From positions 1 through 42,726 of the forward strand of contig JANXZJ010000057.1 of assembly GCA_025355585.1 (NCBI GenBank): a DNA stretch of 42,726 nucleotides, given 5' to 3'. Under the pieces are notes generated by a model. It made no database searches and was not told the origin of the DNA. It was given only the letters and a program-made list of their open reading frames with translations. Made by a program: the position numbers and the translations under genes. Shown here piece after piece: positions 15,534 through 24,109 of the stretch; position 1 is the stretch's first letter, and every line of letters begins with the position of its first letter. Source of the stretch: Mariniphaga sp. (GTDB taxonomy: Bacteria > Bacteroidota > Bacteroidia > Bacteroidales > Prolixibacteraceae).

Positions 15534-16466
15534 ATGAAAACAACACAATCCAGAAGAAATTTCTTAAGAATGTCAGCAACTGGCGCTTTGGGAACATTGG
15601 CGCTTTCGCAATATGCCTTTAAAGCTGCTTCCGAATCGACTTCTGCAGCCGTTGATCCCAAAAAGTTCGGTATTGGCCTTCAATTGTACACCATCCGTGA
15701 TGCGATGGCGAAAGATGTTAAAGGATCGTTGAAACGGATTTCCGATATCGGGATCAAGAACCTTGAGCTTGCGAGCTATGCCAACGGTAAGTTCTATGGT
15801 TTCGAACCTGCTGAATTTAAGAAAATTGTAAGTGATCTTGGAATGGTGGTCATCAGCAGTCACACGCAGGTTGAAGCATTGGGAATTACCCTCGACAATG
15901 CAAAAAAAATGGCCGAAGATCATGCAAAAATTGGTGTTAAATATTGTATCCAGCCCTGGGTAGTCGAAGAAGCCCGCACGACCATTGACAGTTATAAAAA
16001 GATGGCTGCTGAATGGAATAAGGTCGGTGGTATCATGAAAGAACACAAAATTCAGTTCGGATATCACAATCACAATTTCGAATTTGATAAGGTTGAAGGT
16101 AAGGTTCCTTATTACGATGTCTTCATGGTTGAGTTAGACAAGGACCTCGTCACAATGGAGCTGGATCTATTCTGGGCGACAAAAGCAGGACAAAATCCTG
16201 TTGAGATGTTCAAAAAATATCCTGGCAGGTTCCAACTTTTCCATATGAAAGACATGTTTACCAGGGAAGCTCCCTTCTACAAACCAGTCACGAATGACTT
16301 TGCTCCTGTCGGTGCCGGTCTTATAAATTTCAAGGAAATTCTGGCAGCCAAAAAGATTGCCGGAATGAAATATTTCTTTGTTGAACAGGACTCTACAAAG
16401 GATGGAAAACCGTTTGATGCGATTCAAACCAGTGTTACAAATCTGACCACCAAACTCCTCAAATAA
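15534..16466 (+). CDS. Tat-exported sugar phosphate isomerase/epimerase-like TIM barrel
   Basis: 310 residues. A Tat-type signal has SRRNFLRM at 6-13 and a hydrophobic stretch up to about 30. The mature part is an AP-endonuclease-2/xylose-isomerase-like TIM barrel: GIGLQLYTIRD at the start, HTQ, QFGYHNHNFEF, MELDLFWATKAG, FHMKDM, VGAGLINFKEIL and YFFVEQD. The metal-binding His, Glu and Asp positions of the family appear present. Exported members are common in Bacteroidota; some act as lyases or hydratases on 3-keto sugars rather than on sugar phosphates, which would fit a periplasmic location. It is a separate transcription unit from the oxidoreductase upstream, but has the same orientation and export route, suggesting a shared pathway. 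Confidence 0.9.
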   Translation: MKTTQSRRNFLRMSATGALGTLALSQYAFKAASESTSAAVDPKKFGIGLQLYTIRDAMAKDVKGSLKRISDIGIKNLELASYANGKFYGFEPAEFKKIVSDLGMVVISSHTQVEALGITLDNAKKMAEDHAKIGVKYCIQPWVVEEARTTIDSYKKMAAEWNKVGGIMKEHKIQFGYHNHNFEFDKVEGKVPYYDVFMVELDKDLVTMELDLFWATKAGQNPVEMFKKYPGRFQLFHMKDMFTREAPFYKPVTNDFAPVGAGLINFKEILAAKKIAGMKYFFVEQDSTKDGKPFDAIQTSVTNLTTKLLK

Positions 16467-16488
16467 AAAGAGGTTTTGATTTTATATG

Positions 16489-16528
16489 GAGGCTGTCTGG
16501 AAGTTTAAATTTAGACAGCCTCTGCTTT
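16489..16528 (+). terminator. Terminator after the isomerase-like gene
   Basis: GAGGCTGTCT (16489-16498) pairs with AGACAGCCTC (16513-16522), then TGCTTTT. Confidence 0.88.
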
Positions 16529-16549
16529 TGAATAAAAACGGTATTGAAC

Positions 16550-17554
16550 ATGGCAAAGATTGAAATCATCAGGGGAGATATTACGCGTCTGGATGTAGAC
16601 GCAATCGTAAATGCTGCAAACCGTTCACTTCTGGGGGGGGGAGGTGTCGATGGAGCTATTCACCGGTCTGCAGGGACGGAATTGCTTGAAGCATGTGAAT
16701 TGCTCAACGGGTGCAATACAGGAGATGCAAAAATTACGCCCGGCTTTAAATTGCCTGCGAATCACGTCATTCACACAGTTGGTCCTGTTTGGAACGGTGG
16801 GATGAACCGCGAAAAAGAGTTGCTCTCCTCCTGTTACCGGCAAAGTCTACGCGTTGCATCAGAAAATGGCATCCGGACGATTGCTTTCCCAAATATTAGC
16901 ACCGGAGTTTACGGCTTTCCAAAGCTGGAAGCCGCATCAATTGCATTTGAAACTGTACAAGGTTTTTTGACAGATCATCCTGAGATAGAAAAAGTTATAT
17001 TCTGCTGTTTTGATGAAGAAAACTTTGGATATTATAACAAACTGAATTGCAACAAAACGCTGATTAAGCTTGTCAAATCGACTTCTGAAATTAAAATAGT
17101 AGCGGATTTGGCATCAACTATCTGGAACGAATATTACGTCCCAATCATTGGACAGGAACAGGTTAATTATATGGTAGCCTCTTTTCAATCAATTGAAGCA
17201 ATTGAGCAACAAATCAGAACTGAGCATCAGGAGTATTATTTAATTTATCATCTTGCAGAGCCCTCAGGATATATCTGTATCAAACCAGCGGGAAATGACT
17301 TATTTCTCAGTAAGTTTTATATCCTGAAGGAAAAAAGAGGAACCGGATTGGGAAAAGGTGGATTAAATTTTATTATCAGCAGAGCTAAAGAGCTTGGTGC
17401 AAACGCGATTACACTCACCGTTAATAAAAATAATATCAATAGTATAAATGCCTACGACAAATTGGGATTTAAAAATACCGGGTCCGTTGTTACTGAAATC
17501 GGTGCCGGTTTTGTGATGGATGACTATACAATGCGTTTGGATATTACGGGATAA
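16550..17554 (+). CDS. Macro domain fused to a GNAT acetyltransferase
   Basis: 334 residues from ATG 16550 (a TTG six bases upstream is less likely). Residues 1 to about 165 form a macro domain of the MacroD/YmdB type: GDITRLDVDAIVNAAN with NAAN at 21-24, the ADP-ribose-binding GGGGVDGAIH at 29-38, HTVGP, and AFPNISTGVYGFP. Such domains remove ADP-ribose or deacetylate O-acetyl-ADP-ribose. Residues from about 180 to 334 form a GNAT N-acetyltransferase with the acetyl-CoA loop RGTGLGKG at about 263-270 and NSINAYDKLGFKNTG. The fusion joins an ADP-ribose eraser with an acetyl transferase, so it may couple two signals on one substrate; this is inference. A run of nine G bases encodes the glycine loop. 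The gene lies between two terminators and is probably monocistronic. Confidence 0.92.
   Translation: MAKIEIIRGDITRLDVDAIVNAANRSLLGGGGVDGAIHRSAGTELLEACELLNGCNTGDAKITPGFKLPANHVIHTVGPVWNGGMNREKELLSSCYRQSLRVASENGIRTIAFPNISTGVYGFPKLEAASIAFETVQGFLTDHPEIEKVIFCCFDEENFGYYNKLNCNKTLIKLVKSTSEIKIVADLASTIWNEYYVPIIGQEQVNYMVASFQSIEAIEQQIRTEHQEYYLIYHLAEPSGYICIKPAGNDLFLSKFYILKEKRGTGLGKGGLNFIISRAKELGANAITLTVNKNNINSINAYDKLGFKNTGSVVTEIGAGFVMDDYTMRLDITG
16633..16641 (+). repeat. G9 mononucleotide tract inside the macro domain
   Basis: Nine consecutive G bases encode part of the ADP-ribose-binding loop LLGGGGVDG. Gain or loss of one base would shift the frame and remove both domains. Confidence 0.85.
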
Positions 17555-17594
17555 CCCTTCGAGCAGTTGAAAACCCCCGAAGGGTTTTTCAACT
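17553..17594. terminator. Overlapping alternative hairpins between convergent genes
   Basis: AACCCTTCG (17553-17561) can pair with CGAAGGGTT (17578-17586). Alternatively AGTTGAAAACCC (17565-17576) can pair with GGGTTTTTCAACT (17582-17594, one bulge). They exclude each other. T runs suit plus-strand termination; the element also lies just past the minus-strand gene. Confidence 0.7.
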
Positions 17595-17601
17595 TCCGGG
17601 G

Positions 17602-17976
17602 TTAATCAAATAATTCCTTCAGACTTCCGAAATAATCTGATTCCCATCCCTCTATCATGTTTTCGTAAGCATCATCCGGGATATTGGTCTGGTGAATTTC
17701 AATGTTAGTTCCGCTTTTATCGGGATGTAGTTTTATGGTAACTATCGAGTCGGATTCCTCACCAAAGAACCATTGCTGAACGATTTTTTGATCCTGAACA
17801 AACTCCACATTTTTGCCAACGATCTCACCGTCCCACAACGAAAAATCGCTTCCAGGCTCAGTACTCATCACAGCTGGTTCGCCCGACCATATTTCGATCA
17901 TTACCGGATTGGTAAGTGCATTGTATAAATCGGCGGGCGATGCATCCAACCTGTAGTATTTCTTAAAATCTTTCAT
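17602..17976 (-). CDS. SRPBCC / AHSA1-like domain protein
   Basis: 124 residues, a single START-like fold. The N-terminus FKKYYRLDASPADLYNALTNPVMIEIWSGEPAVM is the usual SRPBCC opening, with a W-x-G-x-P segment. FSLWDGEIVGKNVEFVQDQKIVQQWFFGE follows, and a C-terminal helix (DAYENMIEGWESDYFGSLKELF) closes the hydrophobic cavity. Proteins like this resemble the C-terminal domain of the Hsp90 activator Aha1, but in bacteria they bind unknown small hydrophobic ligands. It is a single gene converging on the macro/GNAT gene. No catalytic residues can be assigned. Confidence 0.88.
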   Translation of the reverse strand: MKDFKKYYRLDASPADLYNALTNPVMIEIWSGEPAVMSTEPGSDFSLWDGEIVGKNVEFVQDQKIVQQWFFGEESDSIVTIKLHPDKSGTNIEIHQTNIPDDAYENMIEGWESDYFGSLKELFD

Positions 17977-18141
17977 ACGTTTATAATTTGTTTTTAAAGG
18001 TCGTATGGAATAACCATGAGAAAATATTCACCTCAATTTGTGATTTCTCAATCATGGCTATTTCATCTTGTCTATTAAATTATTCCATTCAAAAATAGAT
18101 AAAATATTTACTATTTTCGCCGATCGAATTACAAATACCCT

Positions 18142-19005
18142 ATGAAGAACAAATTGCGCGATTATACGCGCCTCGTTAAATTTGAGCATACAATATTTGC
18201 ATTGCCATTTGCGCTTATAGGCTTTTTTTTAGCTATTCAACAACAATCAGGGAGTATTCCCATAAGCTTACTCTTAAAAGTGATTGGCTGTATGGTCTTT
18301 GCAAGAAATGCTGCGATGGGATTCAATCGTTACCTCGACAGGTATTTTGACGCAGCTAATCCCCGGACAGCGATGCGCGAAATTCCGGCAGGGGTAGTAT
18401 CACCGAAAAAAGCACTGATATTTGTGATTGTGAACTCCCTGCTTTTTGGAATCACAAGCTGGCTCATCAACGATCTCTGTTTTTATCTTTCGCCTGTTGC
18501 ATTACTCGTAATTCTTGGATACAGTTATACGAAAAGAATTACGCCGCTGTGTCATTTTGTCCTGAGTGCAGGTCTTGCATTGGCACCAATCGGAGCCTAT
18601 CTTGCAGTTACAGGCCAGTTTGCTGTTGCCCCAATCCTCTTTTCAATGCTGGTTTTTTTCTGGGTGAGCGGCTTCGATATCATTTATGCCTGCCAGGATG
18701 TAGAATTCGACAGATCTTACCGGTTAAACAGCATCCCGGCAATGTTAGGGATTAAAAAAGCTTTACTACTTTCTGTTATCGTTCATCTATTCGCTGTCGT
18801 ATTTGTTCTCTCAGCTGGTATTGTACTATCTGCAGGATGGCCGTATTGGCTTGGATCCGCCATTTTTATTGGGCTCCTCGCTTATCAACACCTTATTATC
18901 AAGCCAAATGACCTTAGCCGTGTCAACCTTGCATTTGGAACAACTAATGGAATTGCAAGTATAGTTTTCGCCCTATTTGTAATAGCTTCTTTTTATTTAA
19001 AATAG
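18142..19005 (+). CDS. UbiA-family prenyltransferase (quinone biosynthesis)
   Basis: 287 residues, about eight to nine membrane helices. The two polyprenyl-diphosphate/Mg sites are visible: N62-x3-D66-x3-D70 in FNRYLDRYFDAANPRT, and D186-x3-D190 in CQDVEFDRSYRLNSIP. The sequence RTAMREIPAGVVS after the first motif is typical of the 4-hydroxybenzoate / futalosine-route (MqnP-like) branch rather than MenA. It probably attaches the isoprenoid tail in menaquinone synthesis. No other quinone genes are adjacent, so the aromatic substrate remains open. A -7-like TATTTTCG lies about 25 bp before the start (one mismatch from consensus). Confidence 0.92.
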   Translation: MKNKLRDYTRLVKFEHTIFALPFALIGFFLAIQQQSGSIPISLLLKVIGCMVFARNAAMGFNRYLDRYFDAANPRTAMREIPAGVVSPKKALIFVIVNSLLFGITSWLINDLCFYLSPVALLVILGYSYTKRITPLCHFVLSAGLALAPIGAYLAVTGQFAVAPILFSMLVFFWVSGFDIIYACQDVEFDRSYRLNSIPAMLGIKKALLLSVIVHLFAVVFVLSAGIVLSAGWPYWLGSAIFIGLLAYQHLIIKPNDLSRVNLAFGTTNGIASIVFALFVIASFYLK

Positions 19006-19056
19006 AAAGCTTTTGGTATTTAACTGCATGCCGCCAAATATCAAAAGCTTTCTTTC
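19004..19056 (+). terminator. Long hairpin after the UbiA gene
   Basis: 18-bp arms 19004-19021 and 19036-19053 pair with a single G-T wobble. The stem begins within the stop codon and serves both the UbiA gene and the convergent DUF3078 gene. Confidence 0.88.
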
Positions 19057-19095
19057 AATGTTCTATTTATTTCAAAAACAGATTCCTAAAGCAAT

Positions 19096-21075
19096 TTAGA
19101 ATCGGAAATTTAACCCAATGGTCAGCAGTTCTTTAAATTGCCATTTTGGTGTGCGTCCAATCTCGACGCCTTTTGAATCGAGAATCGGAAATTTGGTGTT
19201 GTAATCGTATATTAACTGAGTCATAATCTTGGCATTAATCAACCGATTGACCCTCATTGTGAGCACCTGCTCCCACTCAAATGCAAATTTCTGAAAAGTG
19301 TACCTGTAATTATTGAAAAACTCACCTTTCGTTTCGTAGATAATATTATCGCTCAGCTCCTGGCGCCAGTTTGCTTTAACAATGATCCCAGGCTCCCAAA
19401 GTTTCTTAGTCCCGGGTTCAAGCCCATATGTCGTTGGATTAATTAAAGCTGTATCATTAACATAGGTTGTTTTAGAAGTGAACGGTGCAAGAAAGAGGGA
19501 GAAGTTTTTATTTGGCTTGTAATCAAGTCCAATAGACATTGTAAGGTATCCGGGTGCCATAAATGCCGAAATCGGTTTCGACATTTCAGGATATGAATAT
19601 CCTCTTGCAACCTGGGTCCTAAAGTTGGCCTCTGCAGAATAAAACCATTTTTTAAAAGCTGAATAGCCAAAACGGCTTTGGAACTCAATTTTATCATCAT
19701 TCTTTTCCAAACCTCTCGTTTTGGATTTACTAATCCCATATCGAAATTCACCGCTGTTTTCCCATTTTACTTTGTCTTTTGAGTAATTTGCATCATATTT
19801 ACTAATCATCAACAGGGTCATCGAACTTTCACCACCTTTGGCCCAATTCGATAATGAAGTCTGGGTAAAGCCAAAAGATCCGTTACCTCTGAGTGTCCAT
19901 GCCGGATACACTATTTTATTCAATTTGACCTTTCGTAACTTTTTGTCCGGTGCCTGTGTCTCGAATTTAATTGTTCGGTTTTGCGTTTCTGCAAACCTTG
20001 TAAGTTTAATCCCATCATCAATTACCAGTTTTAATTCACCCTTTCCATTGCTGATTAGAACCATACTAAGTGAATCGTTCTGCGCATTTTTAAGGAACAT
20101 CCTGATTGGCTTCATACGACGATTGGCAGTCCAGAATTCTGTTTTTTCGTCTTTTAGATTGACCAGTCGAACCAATGAAGAATCGGCCTCAGCATGGACT
20201 GTAAGATAGCGCAATGCAATCCTCAGTGAATCATTGACAATACCAACTGCCTTATCGTTATAGGCAGATAAAACTCTATAGTTGTGTGATTCAACGGACT
20301 TCGTATAGGCTTTAATTCTTAAATCAGCCTGCTCGGAAATGTATTTGCTTCGATAGGAAAAAATCGCTCTTTCGCGCCAACAGTTCATTACCGAATCATT
20401 ATATGCTGCCCGGTATATCCCGAAGAGTTGGATCCGGACCGAATCCATCGCAGAACCAGTCATATCCGGTGAAAACTGCATGGAGTTAATCTTGTTATTC
20501 ATACCCGCAACAAATTCCGGTGGAAGCTCATTTTGTTTCTTCCCCCACAATACTTCCGGATCTCCTTCAGGAACGTGAGGTGCCTTCGAAAGCTCATTCT
20601 CCAAAATTATAACCGGGACAACAATTTTGGTAATATTCAGACTGTCAAGAACTTTTTTCCGGATCACTTCAATCCCTTTTCCAATCTCTTCATCTGTAAG
20701 GTGGCCGCGTATTTCTTTTACATTTCGAATATCCTGAGGACGCCGGTCTAGCAGATAGCCCAATTTATCGTCGCTTAATAACCTGTGAATATCAACGATG
20801 AGGGTGTCAAGAGGATCGTTTTCAGCATAGTTCAATACACCCTGAATAGGTTTTTTGTACTGTCGATCTGTGAGGTACCATTCTCCACCAGAATAAAGCA
20901 GTTTATTTAGATAATCGACACTCCATTTCAACGAGTCTCCAATTTGGTTTCCAGATAACTGAGTCTGTTCAGGAATCAGTTTATTTAGGTTTGAAGCCAG
21001 CAATTTTTCGGGGCAGAATGCCATCGAAGTGATAATAAATAATAGAATGAAATTTTTTCTGATCATCATTAACAT
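19096..21075 (-). CDS. Outer-membrane protein with C-terminal DUF3078 barrel and long N-terminal region
   Basis: 659 residues. A signal peptide covers about 1-27 (FILLFIITSMAF...LLAS). Residues from about 30 to 385 are a charged, mostly helical region (LTDEEIGKGIEVIRKKVLDSLNITKIVVPVIILENEL, ELPPEFVAGMNNKINSMQF) of no family I recognise. From about 395 to the end is a DUF3078-type beta-barrel (AWTLRGNGSFGFTQTSLSNWAKGGESS) ending in the outer-membrane signature ...NFRF. DUF3078 proteins are usually about half this length, so the N-terminal part is extra and could be a periplasmic domain. The N-terminus MLMMIRKN offers several ATG starts; 21066 is as likely as 21075. It is divergent from the PagL-like gene 110 bp away. 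Confidence 0.85.
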   Translation of the reverse strand: MLMMIRKNFILLFIITSMAFCPEKLLASNLNKLIPEQTQLSGNQIGDSLKWSVDYLNKLLYSGGEWYLTDRQYKKPIQGVLNYAENDPLDTLIVDIHRLLSDDKLGYLLDRRPQDIRNVKEIRGHLTDEEIGKGIEVIRKKVLDSLNITKIVVPVIILENELSKAPHVPEGDPEVLWGKKQNELPPEFVAGMNNKINSMQFSPDMTGSAMDSVRIQLFGIYRAAYNDSVMNCWRERAIFSYRSKYISEQADLRIKAYTKSVESHNYRVLSAYNDKAVGIVNDSLRIALRYLTVHAEADSSLVRLVNLKDEKTEFWTANRRMKPIRMFLKNAQNDSLSMVLISNGKGELKLVIDDGIKLTRFAETQNRTIKFETQAPDKKLRKVKLNKIVYPAWTLRGNGSFGFTQTSLSNWAKGGESSMTLLMISKYDANYSKDKVKWENSGEFRYGISKSKTRGLEKNDDKIEFQSRFGYSAFKKWFYSAEANFRTQVARGYSYPEMSKPISAFMAPGYLTMSIGLDYKPNKNFSLFLAPFTSKTTYVNDTALINPTTYGLEPGTKKLWEPGIIVKANWRQELSDNIIYETKGEFFNNYRYTFQKFAFEWEQVLTMRVNRLINAKIMTQLIYDYNTKFPILDSKGVEIGRTPKWQFKELLTIGLNFRF

Positions 21076-21185
21076 CTTTATGATTTCTGAAAGCCAAAAA
21101 TAGGTAAAAGGGACTTATATTTGAAACTTTAAACTAAAGTTGGGGGTTTTATCCGATCGGAGAACTGACTATTCAAACTAAATCA

Positions 21186-22256
21186 ATGACAAAACGGTAT
21201 TTTTTCCTATTGATATTCATATCATTAATCCATATAAGCACTAAGGCGCAACGCAACAATCTATTTTTTGATATTACAGGTGGCGGTGGTAGATTAATAC
21301 CGCATCACCCCGAAATAAGGAACCTGGCCGGCCCGGTTTCTTTTTTTAATGCAAGATTTGGGTTAAAAACGCTGGGACAAAAGGAGTGGCAACGTGTTTA
21401 TAAATATCCGGAAATAGGCATTGGATTTTCGCACAATTATTTAACCAGTAAATCTTTAGGCGATCCAACGGCTGTTTATTCATTTTTGAATCTTCCATTG
21501 ACACCGGCTTCAAAGCTAAAACTTGATCTGGGAGTTCATCTTGGATTTGCCTGGGGGTTCAATCCATCTACTCCACAAAACCAGGTAAATCTTGCAATTG
21601 GATCAGCATGTACAGCTTATGCCTCTATAAATCTTAATACTTCAATCAAAATCGGTCAGAATTTTGATCTGCTCCTCTCTGCTGGCGGGTATCATTATTC
21701 GAATGGGAATATGAATAAACCAAACAAAGGAATCAATATGCTGGGAGCTGAAACGGGATTGCGGTACATGCTTCCAAAATCGGATACGGAACTGAATACT
21801 GAACCGGTTGATCCAATTCAAAAAAGCTCTTCGGTAATGGTATTCGGAGCCTGGGGGTGGAAAAAGGAAGTTACCTATTCCTTGGGATTCCCGATAGGAT
21901 CCTTAAATATTGGTTATTATCGGACTATTAGTCACAAAAGCAGGTTGAGTACCGGAGTTGACCTGTTCCTCGATAAAGGCACCCTTTATTATACTCAAAA
22001 AGAGAATCTGCTTAAAAATAAGCTCGCTGCCGGTGTTTTTGGAGGTCATGAGCTTACATTCAGTCACTTATCAATAGTTACGCAGATTGGAATTTATGTT
22101 CGGAATCCAAATCCAACCGATCCTTTTCATTACGAACGTCTCGGAATTCGCTATGTAATAGCCAAAAGAATCATACCCTCCTTAACGCTTAAAGCACACG
22201 AGTTTAAAGTTGACTTTGTAGAATGGGGATTAGGTTTTGTGCTATGGAAGTCTTGA
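21186..22256 (+). CDS. Acyloxyacyl hydrolase / PagL-like lipid A 3-O-deacylase
   Basis: 356 residues. A signal peptide (FFLLIFISLIHISTKA, cleavage before Gln22) leads to an outer-membrane beta-barrel. The catalytic H-x-S-N motif is visible as His170, Ser172, Asn173 (GGYHYSNGNMNKPNKGIN). PagL-type enzymes remove the 3-O-acyl chain of lipid A at the outer membrane and weaken TLR4 signalling. This copy is longer than proteobacterial PagL, having a second barrel-like half from about 205 on (SSSVMVFGAWGWKKEVTYSLGFPIGSLNIGYYR), as in the Bacteroidota form. It is divergent from the DUF3078 gene and may share a regulatory region with it. Confidence 0.88.
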   Translation: MTKRYFFLLIFISLIHISTKAQRNNLFFDITGGGGRLIPHHPEIRNLAGPVSFFNARFGLKTLGQKEWQRVYKYPEIGIGFSHNYLTSKSLGDPTAVYSFLNLPLTPASKLKLDLGVHLGFAWGFNPSTPQNQVNLAIGSACTAYASINLNTSIKIGQNFDLLLSAGGYHYSNGNMNKPNKGINMLGAETGLRYMLPKSDTELNTEPVDPIQKSSSVMVFGAWGWKKEVTYSLGFPIGSLNIGYYRTISHKSRLSTGVDLFLDKGTLYYTQKENLLKNKLAAGVFGGHELTFSHLSIVTQIGIYVRNPNPTDPFHYERLGIRYVIAKRIIPSLTLKAHEFKVDFVEWGLGFVLWKS

Positions 22257-22449
22257 AAGCATAGGAGAATAAGACAGGAAAGTGAAATGGCATAAACCAA
22301 AGTTTACTGCATTGATTTACAATTTATTTCGAGGCCCGGCCTTTTACCTGGTTTTTTTTGCCTGAACAAAACAATATTCATTAGACTATTCAATTTTGGA
22401 AGCATTAAATTTATTTATTTTACAAAAGAATTACAAAATCTATTCAATC

Positions 22450-23868
22450 ATGAAAAAAACATTTTATGCGATCATTGTCTGCTTTCTGTTGATTTTAAAC
22501 GCAATACTTGCTTCTGCGGCAGTTCGTTTACCATCAATCCTTGGAAGCCATATGGTATTGCAACAGAACAGCGAAGTTAAACTTTGGGGGTGGTGCAGTC
22601 CAGCCGAAAAAGTAACCATTAAAACGAGTTGGGATACAATCACATATCGAACAAATGGCGAATCGTCGGCAAAATGGCTCCAGAAAATAAAAACGCCTGC
22701 AGCAGGAGGGCCATACACAATTACGATCAACGAAACCACGGTTCTTAGTGATGTAATGATCGGGGAGATTTGGCTTTGCAGCGGACAAAGTAACATGGAG
22801 TGGGGTGGCGATCAGGGACTAAAGCAGACCCTAACTGAAGCTCCCCGCGCCAACAATCAGAAAATAAGGTTTTTCTACATTGCAAAATCAACTTCCGAAA
22901 CACCACAGGAAAACTGCGAAGGAAGCTGGAAAGTTTGTACGCCGGAAGAGATGAAACATTTCAGTGCTATAGGTTATTTTTTTGGCAAGAACCTTCAGCA
23001 AGCATTAAATGTACCTGTCGGACTGATCAATAGCAACTGGGGCGGCACACCTGCTGAAGTTTGGACACCAAAAAATATTGTTGAGAATGATCCTGATTTA
23101 AAATCAGCATCCCTAAAACTGACCCCCGCTGCCTGGTGGCCCGTTCTTCCAGGGCTTACGTTTAATGCGATGATCAATCCAATCACAAATTTCGAAATCT
23201 CAGGCGCCATCTGGTACCAGGGAGAAAGTAATGTTGGAACCTATTCAACTTACAAGCCACTAATGAATACAATGATAGGCTCATGGCGCAAAGCATGGCA
23301 AAAAGATTTCCCATTCTATTTTGTTCAGATCGCTCCGTTCTCCGGTTATGGAAACAACAATGTAAGTGCACTGCTACGCGAAACTCAGACGACTTGTCTT
23401 TCGATTCCCAAAACCGGAATGGTCGTTGTTGCCGATTTAGTTGATGATCTTTCGAATATACATCCTATCAATAAAGTTGACGTTGCTTCAAGGTTGGCAA
23501 ATCTTGCCTTATCAGAAAGCTATGGTAAAACCAAGTTGAGCTACAAATATCCGATGTACAAGTCGATGAAGAACGAAAAAGACAAAATCAGAATCCAATT
23601 TGAGAATGCTGATAACGGCCTGGTATCGAAAGATAAAGCAATAACGGAGTTTTACATTGCAGGCGAAGATCATCAATTTTTACCAGCATCTGCCAAAATC
23701 GATGGAAACAGTGTAGTCGTTTGGAACAAGACTGTCAAGGTGCCGGTAGCTGTAAGGTTCGGATTTAGCAATACAGCAATTCCCAATCTTTTCAGCAAAG
23801 AAGGATTACCTGTGAATTTATTCCGCACCGACAGTTGGGAAATTGACACAACTCCGGTTAAGAAGTAG
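22450..23868 (+). CDS. Sialate O-acetylesterase (SGNH/SASA family)
   Basis: 472 residues from the ATG at 22450, which precedes a clear signal peptide (FYAIIVCFLLILNAILASA). The 18 residues upstream in frame are not credible. The nucleophile Ser114 lies in GQSNMEW (112-118), the WYQGESN block is at 255-261, and the D-x-x-H-P-type catalytic His338 is in SNIHPINK. NWGGTPAEVW is also typical. A small N-terminal beta domain (SEVKLWGWCSPAEKVTIKTSW) and a C-terminal beta domain frame the hydrolase core. It removes O-acetyl groups from sialic acids or, in Bacteroidota relatives, from plant or algal glycans. It is monocistronic, periplasmic or surface. Confidence 0.92.
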   Translation: MKKTFYAIIVCFLLILNAILASAAVRLPSILGSHMVLQQNSEVKLWGWCSPAEKVTIKTSWDTITYRTNGESSAKWLQKIKTPAAGGPYTITINETTVLSDVMIGEIWLCSGQSNMEWGGDQGLKQTLTEAPRANNQKIRFFYIAKSTSETPQENCEGSWKVCTPEEMKHFSAIGYFFGKNLQQALNVPVGLINSNWGGTPAEVWTPKNIVENDPDLKSASLKLTPAAWWPVLPGLTFNAMINPITNFEISGAIWYQGESNVGTYSTYKPLMNTMIGSWRKAWQKDFPFYFVQIAPFSGYGNNNVSALLRETQTTCLSIPKTGMVVVADLVDDLSNIHPINKVDVASRLANLALSESYGKTKLSYKYPMYKSMKNEKDKIRIQFENADNGLVSKDKAITEFYIAGEDHQFLPASAKIDGNSVVVWNKTVKVPVAVRFGFSNTAIPNLFSKEGLPVNLFRTDSWEIDTTPVKK

Positions 23869-24048
23869 GATTTGAAAAGGGGGAGAATGAATTTGAGAAG
23901 AGGAGCGAGGACGCTGCGATAAGGTCATTTTATAGCAATATTGTTCAGCATTTCAACTTGATTATTGTTGTCAGACCTTAACATTTAGTCTTTCAACTTT
24001 AACCTTTGACGATCTAAAGCACTTTATTATTCGTATTACCATACTGTT

Positions 24049-24089
24049 AAGCCTGCTTGCCGGATACACCCTCTCCGGCAGGCAGGCTT
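24049..24089. repeat. 16-bp-arm palindrome upstream of era
   Basis: Arms 24049-24064 and 24074-24089 (AAGCCTGC.TGCCGGA type) pair with one G-T. The CCTGCCGGCAGG-rich palindrome resembles dispersed intergenic palindromes of Bacteroidota. It lies just upstream of the era -7 box, replacing the expected -33 region. The rest of 23869-24146 shows nothing else. Confidence 0.85.
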
Positions 24090-24109
24090 CTTAATTTGCT
24101 TGAAATTAC

